From NCBI GenBank assembly GCA_020744425.1, contig JAGMUV010000018.1:372001-436000 (forward strand): a DNA stretch of 64,000 bases. Reading direction: 5' to 3'. Shown here piece by piece: positions 20,537 through 31,617 of the stretch. The position numbers and the translations under genes were made by a program. Source of the stretch: Dactylonectria macrodidyma (Eukaryota; Ascomycota; Sordariomycetes; Hypocreales; Nectriaceae). Below the pieces are notes generated by a model. The model worked only from the letters and a program-made list of their open reading frames with translations, made no database searches and was not told the DNA's origin. Each line of letters begins with the position of its first letter. Position 1 is the first letter of the stretch.

Positions 20537-22523
20537 ATGTTTGGCCTTTCGACTGGCTCGTCGGGGAATAGTAGCAAGGACGAGATTGTCCTGCTGCCGA
20601 CCTCCTCAAAGAACGGCATCGTCAAGATCACAGAGATCGAAACCCATGTCTCGGCACCCGAACCCGCCGTCACGGCTCCGGAAGATGATCGCCCTGCGGA
20701 CATGCGAGATGTGCTGTGGCTCCCTCGCGGATCAAGCAGTTCCGACGATACGGGGACTCGTGTGCAGCGCGGCTTGAAGGCTGAGAAGGAGATGACGCTG
20801 CTCGCATGCTGCAGACAATATCCCAAAGCCATCGGATGGTCTCTGCTACTCTTCCTCACTGTTGTCATGGAGGGTATGCAGCCCGGCCCTCTCGTCCTCT
20901 ATAAACCGTGTCTAACAAGAAATAATAGGATACGGCAAGTCCCTCATTTCGGGATTTATCGCTCTTCCCGCCTTTCGACGCAGATACGGAGAGCTCTCCG
21001 AGTCGACCTCCGGCCAGATATATGAGATCTCGCCGTTGTGGCAGATGGGCTTGCAGAATGCGGCCGTTGGGTGTGAGGTGCTCGGTCTCTTGGCCCATGG
21101 ATACGTCACGTATCATATCGGGTACCGGAAGATGATGCTTCTGAGTCTGGTTTGGATGTGCTTTGGTGTCTTTCCGGCCTTCTTTGCAAATAACATTGTT
21201 GTGTTGATCGTGTCTCAAGCCATATGCGGTATGTCCCCCCTTCATTACTCCTTCACCTACCTAGCCTTTCAAGTTTTGTCCCACCAGAACTAACAGGTCA
21301 ATGATAGGTGTATCATGGGGCGTTATCCAAACCCTTGCCGCTACATATGCTGCTGAGGTGGTCCCTGCTGTGGTCCGGGCCTGTCTTCTGAGCAACGTCA
21401 ACATGTGCTGGGTCATCGGCCAGCTTATTGGCACTGGTATCCTCCGGTCCCTCATCCACAATAGCTCCGAGTGGTCATACCGCCTGCCATTCGCCCTGCA
21501 GTGGGCTTGGGCAGTACCTCTTCTGATCGGCATTTCCTTTGCCCCCGAAAGCCCATGTAAGACCTGGCCTGACACTACCCACAATGCCAATCACTAACAG
21601 CCTCGACAGGGTGGCTTATCCGGCGGGAGAAACGGGTCGAAGCCCGCCATGCCTTGCAACGCCTGACGAAGCAGTCGCATCTTGATATCGATGACACCAT
21701 CGCCGTGATGGAGCATACAAACCGGGTTGAGCGGAAGCTCAACTACGGTGGCGCCAGCTATGCTGACCTGTTCAAAGGAGCGAATCTCAGGAGGACTGAG
21801 ATCTCCTGTATGGTATGGTCGGTTCAAGCACTATGCGGCTGGACGTTGACGGGTTATGCTCCGTATTTCCTTGAGCAAGCCGGCTTTGACTCGTCAAAGT
21901 CTTTTAGTCTTGCGACCGGGATGTATGGCATGGCCCTCGTCGGGGGTATCATCTCCTGGTTTCTGCTCTCCTATGTTGGTCGTCGCAAGTTATACCTCGC
22001 GGGTCTCTTTGCGGCTGTTATTCTTCTAAGCCTAGGTGGCATCCTGGCTGTGGCCCTGAATGGCCATTCTGCTTTGAACTGGTCGCTAGGCGCCATCCTT
22101 ATCACGACAACATTTGCCTATAACCTTACTCTTGGTCCGACTTGCTACGTCATCGTAGCGGAGATCCCCTCCACGAGGCTCAGGGTCAAGACAATCGCCC
22201 TGGCCCGGGTGGTATACAACATCTTCACTATTATTAATAACGTCATCGCCCCACAGATGCTCAACCCGACAGCCTGGGACCTGCAGGGAAAGTCCTGCTT
22301 TGTCTATGCCGGAACAGCTCTCCTTTGTCTTGTCTGGACGTACTTCCGGTTGCCCGAGACGCAGAAGCTGTCGTACTTTGAGCTAGATATGCTGTTTGAG
22401 AAGGGGGCGCCGACGTTCAAGTTTGCCGAGCTTGGAGAGCGGTTGGCTAATTCGGCGTATCTTAGTGTCACGAGGGCGGAGAGGATGAGGAATGCTTGGC
22501 ACGGATGGCTCACTTACTCTTGA
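20537..22523 (+). CDS. MFS sugar transporter, alpha-glucoside (MAL) type
   Basis: Exons 20537-20873, 20929-21228, 21308-21556 and 21610-22523, with introns of 55, 79 and 53 bp, encode 599 residues. It should be a plasma-membrane proton symporter for maltose or a related alpha-glucoside. The N-terminal ~95 residues are hydrophilic and cytosolic. Membrane segments follow, beginning with AIGWSLLLFLTVVMEGYGKS, the classic first helix of the MAL subfamily with GYGKSLISGFIALPAFRRRYG. Other family marks are YRKMMLLSLVWMC, WGVIQTLAATYAAEVVP, the PESPWWLIRR motif before the central loop, SYVGRRKLYLAG, ATFAYNL-type helix residues, PSTRLRVKTIALARVVYN and FRLPETQKLSYFELDMLFE. The PETK-type segment reads PETQ. 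Twelve segments are expected and most are visible. Splice joints keep all motifs in phase, so the gene looks intact. Confidence 0.9.
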
Positions 22524-22910
22524 TTATGTCCTACTCTTAATGATAATTCTCTTGGTAATTTGTCCTCGCTGTGTTGTTCTAGCCCTTTGTCTGTGTAACC
22601 AGAAAGATCTGATTGTCCTGCAAAGTTCTTTATGGTACATGTCGAGTTGCTCATAGTATAGGTCTTTGTTTCGAGCATTGCTATTTCCGAGTTCTGTGGA
22701 CACACTGGAATGGCCCGAATGCTCGGCCGCTATGCGCTATCGTTGTTCATGAAACTGGCTATTCAAGGGGTTGCACTTGCCCTCTATAAGGCCATCGACG
22801 TGGTTGATTGAAATTATCTCTTCCGACCCAAATTATCAACCTTGTCTTCCACCACTGATCAAGCAACCAACCACTAAACCATTCCAATCTAACACCACGG
22901 GGTTTCAACC
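22524..22910. other. Intergenic, no gene recognised
   Basis: 3' side of the transporter gene and a possible leader of the small frame at 22911. The last 60 bases contain an ACC-ATG context typical of a fungal start. Confidence 0.4.
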
Positions 22911-23381
22911 ATGGACCATCGCTCAGACACCAAGATGGCGAAACTCAATTTCAACAAGGCCTATGTGGACCCGAGCACCTACGCAGTCCCCATCACTTCC
23001 GAGCTGCCAGCCGTCGAAACCAAAGAATCTCCGTACGCAGAACCGGAGACGTACGCGGTTCCTCTTACTCCTGGGACCAGCGCGACAATGCCGGAAACTG
23101 ACAAGCAGCAATGTCAGTAAGATCTCCCTCCCAGATTTGATGCCACCGTGCCCCTTCACCTTGATAGGGCTCGCAGACCCAACAGCCAACCTGGCTTCAT
23201 CACCATGAGACCGTCATACGGGCACAGAGCCATTAGCTCAAAATTAGCCCTGTTCTGGATTTGGAAAGTCATATTCATAAGGGAAGGCATATCATTATAC
23301 AATAAGGTAACTTTAATTTTAAAAAGAATTAGAATCGGAGGTTTAAAACACATCAATGAACATAGCCCGCTGATCATTTGA
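22911..23381 (+). CDS. Small hypothetical protein with a TYAVP repeat
   Basis: The ATG at 22911 has a good context (ACCATGG). A 69-codon frame contains two copies of a short motif, DPSTYAVPITSE and EPETYAVPLTPG, about 23 residues apart. A possible intron (GTAAGA...TTGATAG, 23117-23168) would join it in phase to a second frame ending at 23381, giving about 139 residues; the downstream part is AT-rich and basic, and has no recognisable domain. Without the intron the protein ends at 23120. No family is recognised, and the second half may be spurious. It may be the remains of a longer gene. Confidence 0.3.
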
Positions 23382-23678
23382 TGAAGAAATTATCAACAAG
23401 CCTGCCTAAAATTGCAAGGAAAATCCTACATTTAACGTTGACTTCACTCACGGTGATTAGAAAAAGAAGTAATTGGAAGCTTAGATTGATTATGTGTAGC
23501 GCGAGACGAAGTAGTTATTGCTAACGTCCTGCGAATAATCCATTTGTCGCTTGTGTAGTTCGCACATGAATCAAGTGCCCCAAAAGATGAAGATGACATG
23601 CGATAAATTAGTGAGTAAATAGTCTTTAATTTTGGCATTAATTCGACTATAAACCAGATTCAACAAATTACCGTTTCA

Positions 23679-25379
23679 TCAGTCCGCTTGGCCGATATCT
23701 GAATCAGGCCTTTCCCCGTCAAGAATCTCAACATCATAGCCATAAGCCCTCATATCCTCCAGAAGCCATTCCATCGGGGTCGCGTATGCCGTATCAATGC
23801 CTCCGTAAGTCGGATCCCCGCTCGCGCTCGTCAACATTCCGCCAACGCGGGATTGAAGGTCCCAAATGCAAGACCCGGAGTCACCGAGGCCGCAAAAGCA
23901 ATGCCTCCTATCGGTCATCCACCCACAGGGCTTCGGTCCCAGGATACACCACTCCTCGGAAACGAACTCGATATTGTCCACGACCTCCCTCATGAGGGAC
24001 GTGACATTGTTCGCGAGGCCGTAGGTGAGTTTACTGCGCTGTCCACGCTTGCCAACTAGGATGGCTGGTTCCTCTGGCAAGCGAGATTCGTGCTCGCCTC
24101 CCTTCGTCTCCGCCTCCGAAACCATTCCCACCAGGGGCAACGTATTCCTCAAGTAATGAAAGGAAAGATGGCGATGAAATGTGAAACCCTCGACTTCATG
24201 TGCACAAAGGAGATTGAGCCTTTCCTTTTCCGTAACGCTCACTTCATTCTCGAGCTCCTCTAGAGGCGAGGCATGCTTCCCTGGGTGTAATTCAATGAGG
24301 GCCCAATCTCTTACCCTCTGGGAGCTCGATTGACCTGTGGTGCGGGTGCTCGTCCCGAATTTGGGCGAGAACAACACATGCCCGATGATGCGAGTAGCCG
24401 GCGGGCTGACATCCTCCAGTCGCCCTGCTGCTGCTTCGAGGCGTGGTAGGGTGGCCAATTCCTCCGCTATTCGAGCCTTTTTCTCGTCTTGGGTCAGTTC
24501 ATCAAGCCTTTTGATACTCTCAATATGGAAATCTACGCATTTAATGCACAAGGCAATGTCTTTTTTCCTTCTAGCAAGAGTGTCGTCGCCAGGCTGCAAG
24601 ATTGTGACCATAGACTCGGCGTTGGATTCATCGTAAATGTAGTCCTCATTGGCGCTCGTCCCGTTGAAGAGAGCATGTCGGCATATTAACAGTAGTACCT
24701 GTCCGGTGTCTTTCCGTCGTAGATAGAGGCACTTTGTGCCTTCTCGGGTTGGCTGGTCAAAGGTGGCAATAGAATGCCCGAGATACGCTGAGAGGACAGC
24801 GTGGATCTTCTCGCACTCGACCTCGCACGTCGTAGAGCGACCAGGGTAGGTCTGAGCATATTCGGAGTGTAATTTAGGGGCGGAAAGGGGGGCAGCCGGC
24901 GGCGAGGCAAGGCGAATTGTGTGGGATTCCTTCATCTCGCAGTGGACATCGGAAATACCATAGTTCTGGAGGATCTCGTGGCATCGCACCACGACGGAAT
25001 GCCCTTGTTCCCACGGCGTGGAATCTTTCTTGACCGAGATGAGCAGTGTGACAGGGTGGTTAAGCTGCAGCTCCTCGGTCATTCTGGGCTGATATCCCAG
25101 GCGTAGGACATCAATGACAGTCCACTGGATACCATCGAGAGCCAGAACGATTTCGCGTCGGAGTGGCCCATCTGTGTTCCACAAATCGGCAATGGGGTGC
25201 TGCCTAACGGAGCTTAGGAGCTTGCCAACCGGATACTGAGTCGAGAAGTCAAAATTGTACTTGTAGGGATCTGTACTTGATCGAGCAACTAGCTTCGGCC
25301 TACTGGGCAAGCCGTAGTAGTAGCCTAGCTGTTCTTCCTCGCGTGGAGGTTGTGGAATGTTGATAGTATCGGCGGCCAT
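23679..25379 (-). CDS. Trypsin-fold serine protease-like fungal protein
   Basis: A single-exon protein of 566 residues. A catalytic-triad pattern is visible in the correct order and spacing for the trypsin fold: LLICRHALF with the His at 235, VRDWALIELHPG with the Asp at 358, and CGLGDSGSCIWDLQ with the Ser at 501 in GDSGS. These are followed by the family-typical GGMLTSA and TAYATPMEWLLEDM. The N-terminal ~215 residues (from GYYYGLPSRPKLVARSS) form a separate conserved region. No signal peptide or transmembrane helix is seen, so it is probably intracellular, which is unusual for a trypsin-like protein. Similar proteins, often many per genome, occur in fungi without known substrates. That it cleaves a host protein is inference only. 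It is co-oriented with the helicase gene at 25846. Confidence 0.75.
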   Translation of the reverse strand: MAADTINIPQPPREEEQLGYYYGLPSRPKLVARSSTDPYKYNFDFSTQYPVGKLLSSVRQHPIADLWNTDGPLRREIVLALDGIQWTVIDVLRLGYQPRMTEELQLNHPVTLLISVKKDSTPWEQGHSVVVRCHEILQNYGISDVHCEMKESHTIRLASPPAAPLSAPKLHSEYAQTYPGRSTTCEVECEKIHAVLSAYLGHSIATFDQPTREGTKCLYLRRKDTGQVLLLICRHALFNGTSANEDYIYDESNAESMVTILQPGDDTLARRKKDIALCIKCVDFHIESIKRLDELTQDEKKARIAEELATLPRLEAAAGRLEDVSPPATRIIGHVLFSPKFGTSTRTTGQSSSQRVRDWALIELHPGKHASPLEELENEVSVTEKERLNLLCAHEVEGFTFHRHLSFHYLRNTLPLVGMVSEAETKGGEHESRLPEEPAILVGKRGQRSKLTYGLANNVTSLMREVVDNIEFVSEEWCILGPKPCGWMTDRRHCFCGLGDSGSCIWDLQSRVGGMLTSASGDPTYGGIDTAYATPMEWLLEDMRAYGYDVEILDGERPDSDIGQAD

Positions 25380-25845
25380 GATGAGTTGGTAGAACGGAGG
25401 GGTTATCAGGTATGGACTTGATGCTTCGGGACAGACAAGTGTAAGAGGCGAATTATCTTAGCAAACACGATATGTCTAGCGAGGTGGAATCGCTGAAGCG
25501 CCTCAGAGTAGGTTAATATAGGAGTCAGTCAAAGTTAGATTATACACCGCTTTGTAGGGAGGCCAAACTTAGACGGAAGATGAGTCAAGGAATCACTGAT
25601 GAGTAAGTCGCCGAATCAGAGTTTGCACGTTGCGTGGTTGTGATGAGGCGCAAACTCTATCAACTTTTCAATGCATCACGGTGATCGATGGAGAAATTTG
25701 TCATGATTGAGTTATGTTATTGACAAAGGTTAGTGTAAACATTGAAATTATTTATACGGCCTTGAATTGGACAAGTAGTGTGAGCTAGCTCTCAAGTAAT
25801 AGCTTCTTCGACTCAATTATTGCATACGTTGACAACTCAATCTAT
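25380..25845. other. Intergenic between protease-like and helicase genes
   Basis: About 470 bp with no coding frame. The part nearest 25400 is the promoter side of the protease-like gene, and 25800-25845 is the 3' side of the helicase. AT-rich around 25740. Confidence 0.5.
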
Positions 25846-28800
25846 TTACCTAAACCATGCCGTCTCACCAGTCCAGAAATCAACCCTGGCCACTCGCCCC
25901 TTGGTACGAAACCACTGGTAAGCATCGCGCATTTTCTTTCCACTTGCAACAATATGTTCGCCCTGGTCCGAAAGTGTCACGCCCACCTTGGCGTCCTTGA
26001 CCTGATCCATGGCGGCAATCTCTCCCACGACGAAGACAAAATCACTGTGCCGCGTGACACCCACATTGAAACGCCGCGGGTCCTTCACGAAACCTGGGCC
26101 ACTTTCCTGGGTAACAGTGGTCAGGAAGATGGTGATGGCCTCTTCTTTGCCAGGGAAGCCATCGGCCGTGCCAACCTCAACGTTGGAGAGGCCGGCGTGG
26201 AGAGGACCTGGCTTGAGGGTGGCCATGCGCGTCTGGATCAGACCCTCGAGGAAAGCTTTGGTGGCACTGTAGGGCGAAACAACCAATAACTTGGTCAAAT
26301 GAACCTTGATTAGAGATTCCAGCAGCGCAAGGGCGATCTGGGCTTGCTCTTGGTTGACGACCATTCTGTGCTGCCGTCTCGAGCTCCAGCACGGCCACTG
26401 CATGCGCATCAGGCGCTCCAGCACCGACACCTCCAGATGCGCCTCGAAGAAGTTGAGCGGGCCACCGGATGGATTCTTCTGTGTGGACGTCATGACGCAG
26501 GGCGGGAGTTGGCGAACGTCGCCGGCGAGGACGAGAGGTCGGCCGTGGTACCAGGGCACTAGAGCTTCGGGCATGGACATGGCGCCGGCTTCGTCGAGGA
26601 ATGTCGACTTTGCGATGTTCTGCGTCCAGTGGGAGAGTATATCGCTTGTCGATGCGTGGGTGGTGCAGCAAACCACGTCGGCGATGGTCAAGATGGATTG
26701 GGCGAGATCTTTGAGCGTCTGGGCGTGCTCTTCGGTGTATCCCTCTCGACGGCTGATGACATTTCGGAGGTTGCGGATGTTGGTGTCTTTCTGGGCAGCT
26801 TGGGTGAGTTTGAGAAGAGTAAGCTTGCACTGCTGGTCTAGTTTATACCCGAAGAGGCCAAACATCTTCAGCACCCATTCCGACAGAGACAGCGACATCT
26901 CCGAATGATCATTCGTGGCTGGCGGCTCACCCTTTCCTTGAGCGCGCGACCTGACTTGTCTCTCATCAGCCTGCCATGGAAAGCCGCGAATGATGACGGG
27001 CAACGGTTTGCCAGCCTTTGCGTAGGCCAGGTCAGCGAGCTTGGACACTCGCTCAGCGATGTTGCTGGCAGCAGTATGGGTCGGAGCGCAAACAACCACG
27101 GGCCCCTTTCCGATCGCGAGAAGAACGGTCGTCGCCATGAGGTCGGTTTTGCCTGAGCCAGCAAACCCAACGATGGGCAGGATTCCCAGGGGGACTGCGC
27201 TGAGAACGGAGACGAAATCTCTTCGATCATTGTCGTGGACGCGGTCGAGAATGGCCTTTTCGAGCTCTGCGGGATGGGCCTTGAGGAAGTTGACGCGGGG
27301 AATGCTTAGGGATGGTTGCGTTGCGAGAGCAGCCAGAGATTGTCCCTGGGCGATGTCTCGCTGCAACGCTCGGTTCAGATTGCTCTGAACTGATCTTTCC
27401 CTCTGTTCGTCGGTGAGTCTTGCCGGTGGCATCGAGGTGACAGACGACCTTGAGCCTGCGCGTGATCTCGCAGTCATGGACGCTGTCGAATCAGTCCGGG
27501 GTCTCGAGGTGATGGACGCCGTCGAACCAGCTCGCGATCTCTCAGCGACAGGAGACTTCGGACTGTTGATGGCCAGACTCACAATCGTAACTGGAACCTG
27601 GACAGGTGTTGACGATCTGCGAGTAAGCTTCATTTCCGTCCCACGAAGTCTGGCGCCAAAACAAGTTGGGTCGATGGCCGACATAGGACTTGGAGCCGTC
27701 TCAAAATCAAACACCCTCTGAACAGCATCGACTCTGGCTTTGGCGGTAATGTCTTGTTTGGAGAAGGCGAGATGGACGTTCTCCTATATGTCCTTCTTCT
27801 CCCCCTCGATCCAAGTGTTGACAGCCTTGATCACCTTTTCGCGTGTCGCCCTCTTCGCAGCATCGTGGATTCCAGGGCGTCGACAGTCAAGAACCAGGTC
27901 TCCAGAATGCTGAAAGCCGACATCTTGCACGATGACCTTGCGGGGCCAGACGTCGTCGTCAGACTTACCGCCAGATGGAGGCGGCGTAAACGCAATGCCC
28001 ACAGCGTCACCATCTCTCTTGAGACGGCCGAGAGACGTTTCGAACTGCGCCCTGAAAGCCGAGGAGAACTTGGCGATGGCCCAGTACTTGTCGTTGGAGT
28101 TGGGCCGCTGGCGGACAAAGCGCACGGGAACTTGGCCATTGCGGATGCGCAGAACGTGTTGGTGGACGTCGAAAATGTCTTGAACGACACCTTGCTCGAG
28201 GGCAGTGGCGGCCTGGAAAGCAGTTGGATATGCGACGATGGGAGGGTAGGGAGGCGCGTCCTTGGCTTCGTTGCGGTGTTGGGCGATGGTCGCTTTGTAA
28301 CGGTTCATCTGGGGATCCCATCCAACACTACTCAAGTTAGCAAACGGTGGATTGCAATGGGAGTTGGTACTTACGGTCCATAGTCGAAGTAGGCGAACGG
28401 GCTCTTGTTGAGCACCGTCTCAATATCGCTGGGTTGGGGATGCTTCTTCGGCTTGGTAGGCATGGCGACGGTGATGATGCCATTGGAGCCGACAAGTTGC
28501 GCCATGGTAGAAGCCAAGCCCTCCATGCGATGACCATCCTGAAAGCATGCGTCTGCTTCGGGGAACCGAGCCTTGAAGGGCATCGGCCAACCCTGAACAC
28601 CTGGGTTGTGCACGGCGAACTCGAAAACAGTCCACACGTTGCTCTTCCCTTTGGCGTCCGCGGGGAGTTCGAGTTCAGCCTCAACAAATTTCCTCCACGT
28701 CAGACTTCGAATCGCCTTTGCCTCCAGTCTAATGACGATGATGAAGGTGGACGCCGCGGGACCCGTTTCCATCTTGGGGCCGAAGTAGGTTGCCGGCGTG

Positions 28801-28994
28801 GACGCATCTTTCGGGACCGTCATCTTCAACTCAAGACGGGGCGAGCTGTCGCGATAGTCGAGCAAGGACATGCTCAGCGAGGTTTGACTTGGGAAGCCAA
28901 CACTGCGTCCGCCAAACGAGCGAAGTCGGGCTGGGGTTGCCGTCCAGTTGTCCGACTGCACCAAGACACACGGCATGTGGTCGAATTTGGGCAT
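25846..28994 (-). CDS. UPF1-like superfamily 1 helicase with an in-frame TAG
   Basis: Exon 1 28994-28375, intron 28374-28328 (47 bp) and exon 2 28327-25846 give a 1032-residue product with one in-frame TAG at 27786-27784. Frames on both sides of the stop agree in phase and sequence type, so they look like one gene. The N-terminal half is a conserved fungal region without a recognised domain. After a Ser/Arg-rich linker come helicase motifs: Walker A GFAGSGKTDLM, Ia VVCAPTHTAASNIAERV, motif II FLDEAGAMSM, motif III LAGDVRQLPP, RQHRMV, and motif VI-like VGVTRHSDFVFVVGE. Between RQHRMV and NQEQAQIALALLESL the usual ~60 residues are missing. A 51-nt intron (GTGATC to TATAG, 27834-27784) would remove the TAG in frame, but its donor is poor. 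Role: ATP-dependent nucleic-acid unwinding. The start could lie in an upstream extension to 29291. Confidence 0.7.
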
Positions 28995-30295
28995 CGTGAG
29001 CGAGTCAACGATACACCGAGCAAAGAGTAGAGAGATAGAGAAGGGGCATTGATAAAAATCGCGCTGGTGACCCAAACGCAAGAATGGACAAGGAGTATTG
29101 GAGATACCGCGCCGGCCGGTGACCCGAATGCTCACCAGAAGTAGAGAGAATGGGCGAGCGTAGACAAGGTGAGCGAAGAATGATTGTAATGACAGGATGG
29201 GAGAGGAAGCATGAGTTGAGAGTAGAACGATCGGTTTCATATCGGCTGCGGAGCTGGCCACGCTCGGATGTGAAGGAGTGCTGTGAATCACTCTTCACGC
29301 TACGTCAGGTGGCTTGGTTTTGACGAACAATGTCACAATGTCAGGGAACCAAAACTTTAAAGAGAAAAAGCGCTGTAAATCACTGTTTATCTGCATCAAC
29401 TGATCCACTTTTACAAACAGGACGTTGCACGCAACGATCTTGCAAACGAGATGTTGCTGGTTAGATGCGATGGATTGAACGTTGTGGGTCAGATGTTGCA
29501 AACAAGACTCACACATGACCGAGTGCGTCGTAAACGAGATGTCGCCGTTCTTTGACTTGTTACCCATCATTGCATTATTACCATGGCTGGTACGTATAAA
29601 TCAGAACCCTACTCGTCCATCGAATCTTCAGCCGATTCCTTACTCCATCTGGCGTCTCGTTGCAGAGCTCCGGGCGATGAAAGATGATTAAGATTCCAAC
29701 AAGAAACTGGTGAAAGAGGCATTGGACAGTGCCAAAAGGCTCCAACTGCATCTTCAACACGCCGGCTGCTCACTTCATCATTTATCGTGCCGTATCAGTG
29801 TCCCAACTCTCAGAGGAGAACTCTTCTTCAGATGGTGTTCTGGCACCCTGGGTTCTCCTGGTGCATCGACTCGCTGGGTTTTCACAGCATAAACATGCCT
29901 TTACCTGTGAGTGCACAAACACAGTGAATCCTCTCATCACGCAAACGGGTCATTCCGATTCCTAGACCCACCCAGATATCAGTTTGGTTGCACCCCAATT
30001 GAATCAATTTGTTTCATCTCCCTCCAGTCCATCTGGCAGTTGTTGGCAACCTGGCTGTCAGTTGCCTCAGGCCGGCAGCCCAAGCATGTGACGTACACTT
30101 GCCTCAGGCTTGCTTTCTTTCGAGAACATGACGCATTACCAGTCAAACATCAATCCTGCAGGTATCATCTTCATCATCATCCACCATCGCCACACCCTAT
30201 TGTTGGTGTCTTCACACTCACTGGCTACGTTGTTTTCGACGTTTGTGGCCTTCGGCATCCCGGTCTCCGCGCGTTCTACCAATTGTCTGGCTTCA

Positions 30296-30672
30296 GGCCT
30301 ACCAACAGGTGGCCGAGTCTCATCGTCGTCGTCGCCAAGGTCTACCATCGGGCGGCCGAGTTCCGCGTCGCATCCTCCGGTCTCCCCGGTGCCGATTCAT
30401 CGATAGGAGGCTGATGAACCCACCACCCTAACTCAATTGCGTCGGAGAGGCCTACCGCTAGGTGGCCTAGTCACAGCGCACGCCGAAATGTTGCGACTCC
30501 TAGACAGGCTGAGGAGGAGGAATGAGGCTTAGTCCTGTTGTTGGTACTCGCCTAGCTCCTGGTGGCAGAATCCCGCGTGAGATGGTTTCCCCCTCCCTTC
30601 CCATCCTTCAGTACTGACCGACCTCAAGTGGCCTCTATGTGCGCCGGCCTACTGTCAGGTAGCCGAGTAACC
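30296..30672 (+). repeat. Degenerate 25-bp repeat family
   Basis: Five copies of a unit with the rough consensus GCCTACCGNNAGGTGGCCGAG lie in 377 bp: at about 30296, 30340, 30449, 30549 and 30645, with spacings of about 44, 109, 100 and 96 bp. Each copy keeps a GCCTA or CTACC start and a GGYGGCC or GGTRGCMG core, but matches are partial. The spacing is irregular, so this is not a simple tandem array. No function is known; it may be debris of a mobile or minisatellite sequence. Confidence 0.4.
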
Positions 30673-31594
30673 CGTCCGAACGTCTGTCTCCCTTTTCCGC
30701 CCACCAACTACAAGGTACAGAAGCGATTAGCAACCATCTCACACAGAAGGAGCGGGAGTACACCAGTGACACATAATGCATTCCTGGAGTCTCTCAGGGC
30801 CTCTCCGACGCGACATTATTCTGGCGCTCGATGGGGTCCAATGAATGGTTATTAATATCCTGCGCCTGGGATATTCCTTTGCGGGCTTGCCTCAGTTAAG
30901 TGGTGGTGGGCTGAACACGAACAAGTGGCTCCTGGGGGGAATACGGGTATTTAGATATGATGTTTAATCGCTTAGCCATGGATACGAGTTGTATGTATGT
31001 GTTTACACCGATGGTTACGTGGCTTGCGTTCGCTTCTTGAACTTGGCTTGTGTCTTCCATCTACTTGTCAAGGATGATTATAGTATAACCTCAGGGAGAG
31101 AGATTCTGAACGTCGCTTTCGACCCTTCGCACCGGTTGAATGTTTGGCCGTGGTGTGTGGTAATACCTAATGTCTAGTCAAGATGCGCTAAACTACAGTA
31201 AGAATACATTAATGTAGGGTGCAAATACACTATTTCATGGTGAAGATGAAATAAGTCATTGCAGGTTTCCACTAATTTATGCTGAACGTCCTAGCTTATC
31301 AAGGCGTTCGTTCACTTTCATGTGACTTTGAACGTACCCGCTTCCCACGCCGTGCAAGTACGAATACCAGTGAACAAATCATCTCAAGTGTTCGGAAACA
31401 TTCGCCTACAAGCACCCAGACCGGACGGAAGGAACCTACCATCCTATTACTTGAAGGTAGGAAGAAGGGGGATATCTTGAAACCGCGGGTGTGACTCGCT
31501 GCGGTGCTCCCACCATCAACTGAGCACGCCTTCAAGAACCGGATGATCGCGAGAGAAAGCGGGCGAGTGCTGAGGGGTTCAGCCCGCGTAGTAC

Positions 31595-31617
31595 AAACTG
31601 CAGTTTGAACTGCAGTT
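31595..31617. other. Pair of CTGCAG-centred palindromes
   Basis: AAACTGCAGTTT (31595-31606) is a perfect 12-bp palindrome, followed after one base by AACTGCAGTT (31608-31617), a 10-bp palindrome with the same core. Could be a binding-site pair for a dimeric regulator, but no gene is near enough to support this. Confidence 0.25.

Noticed and set aside
29911..30414. 167-codon plus-strand frame in the gene desert
   Set aside because: Overlaps several frames on both strands and contains part of the degenerate repeat family; no domain.
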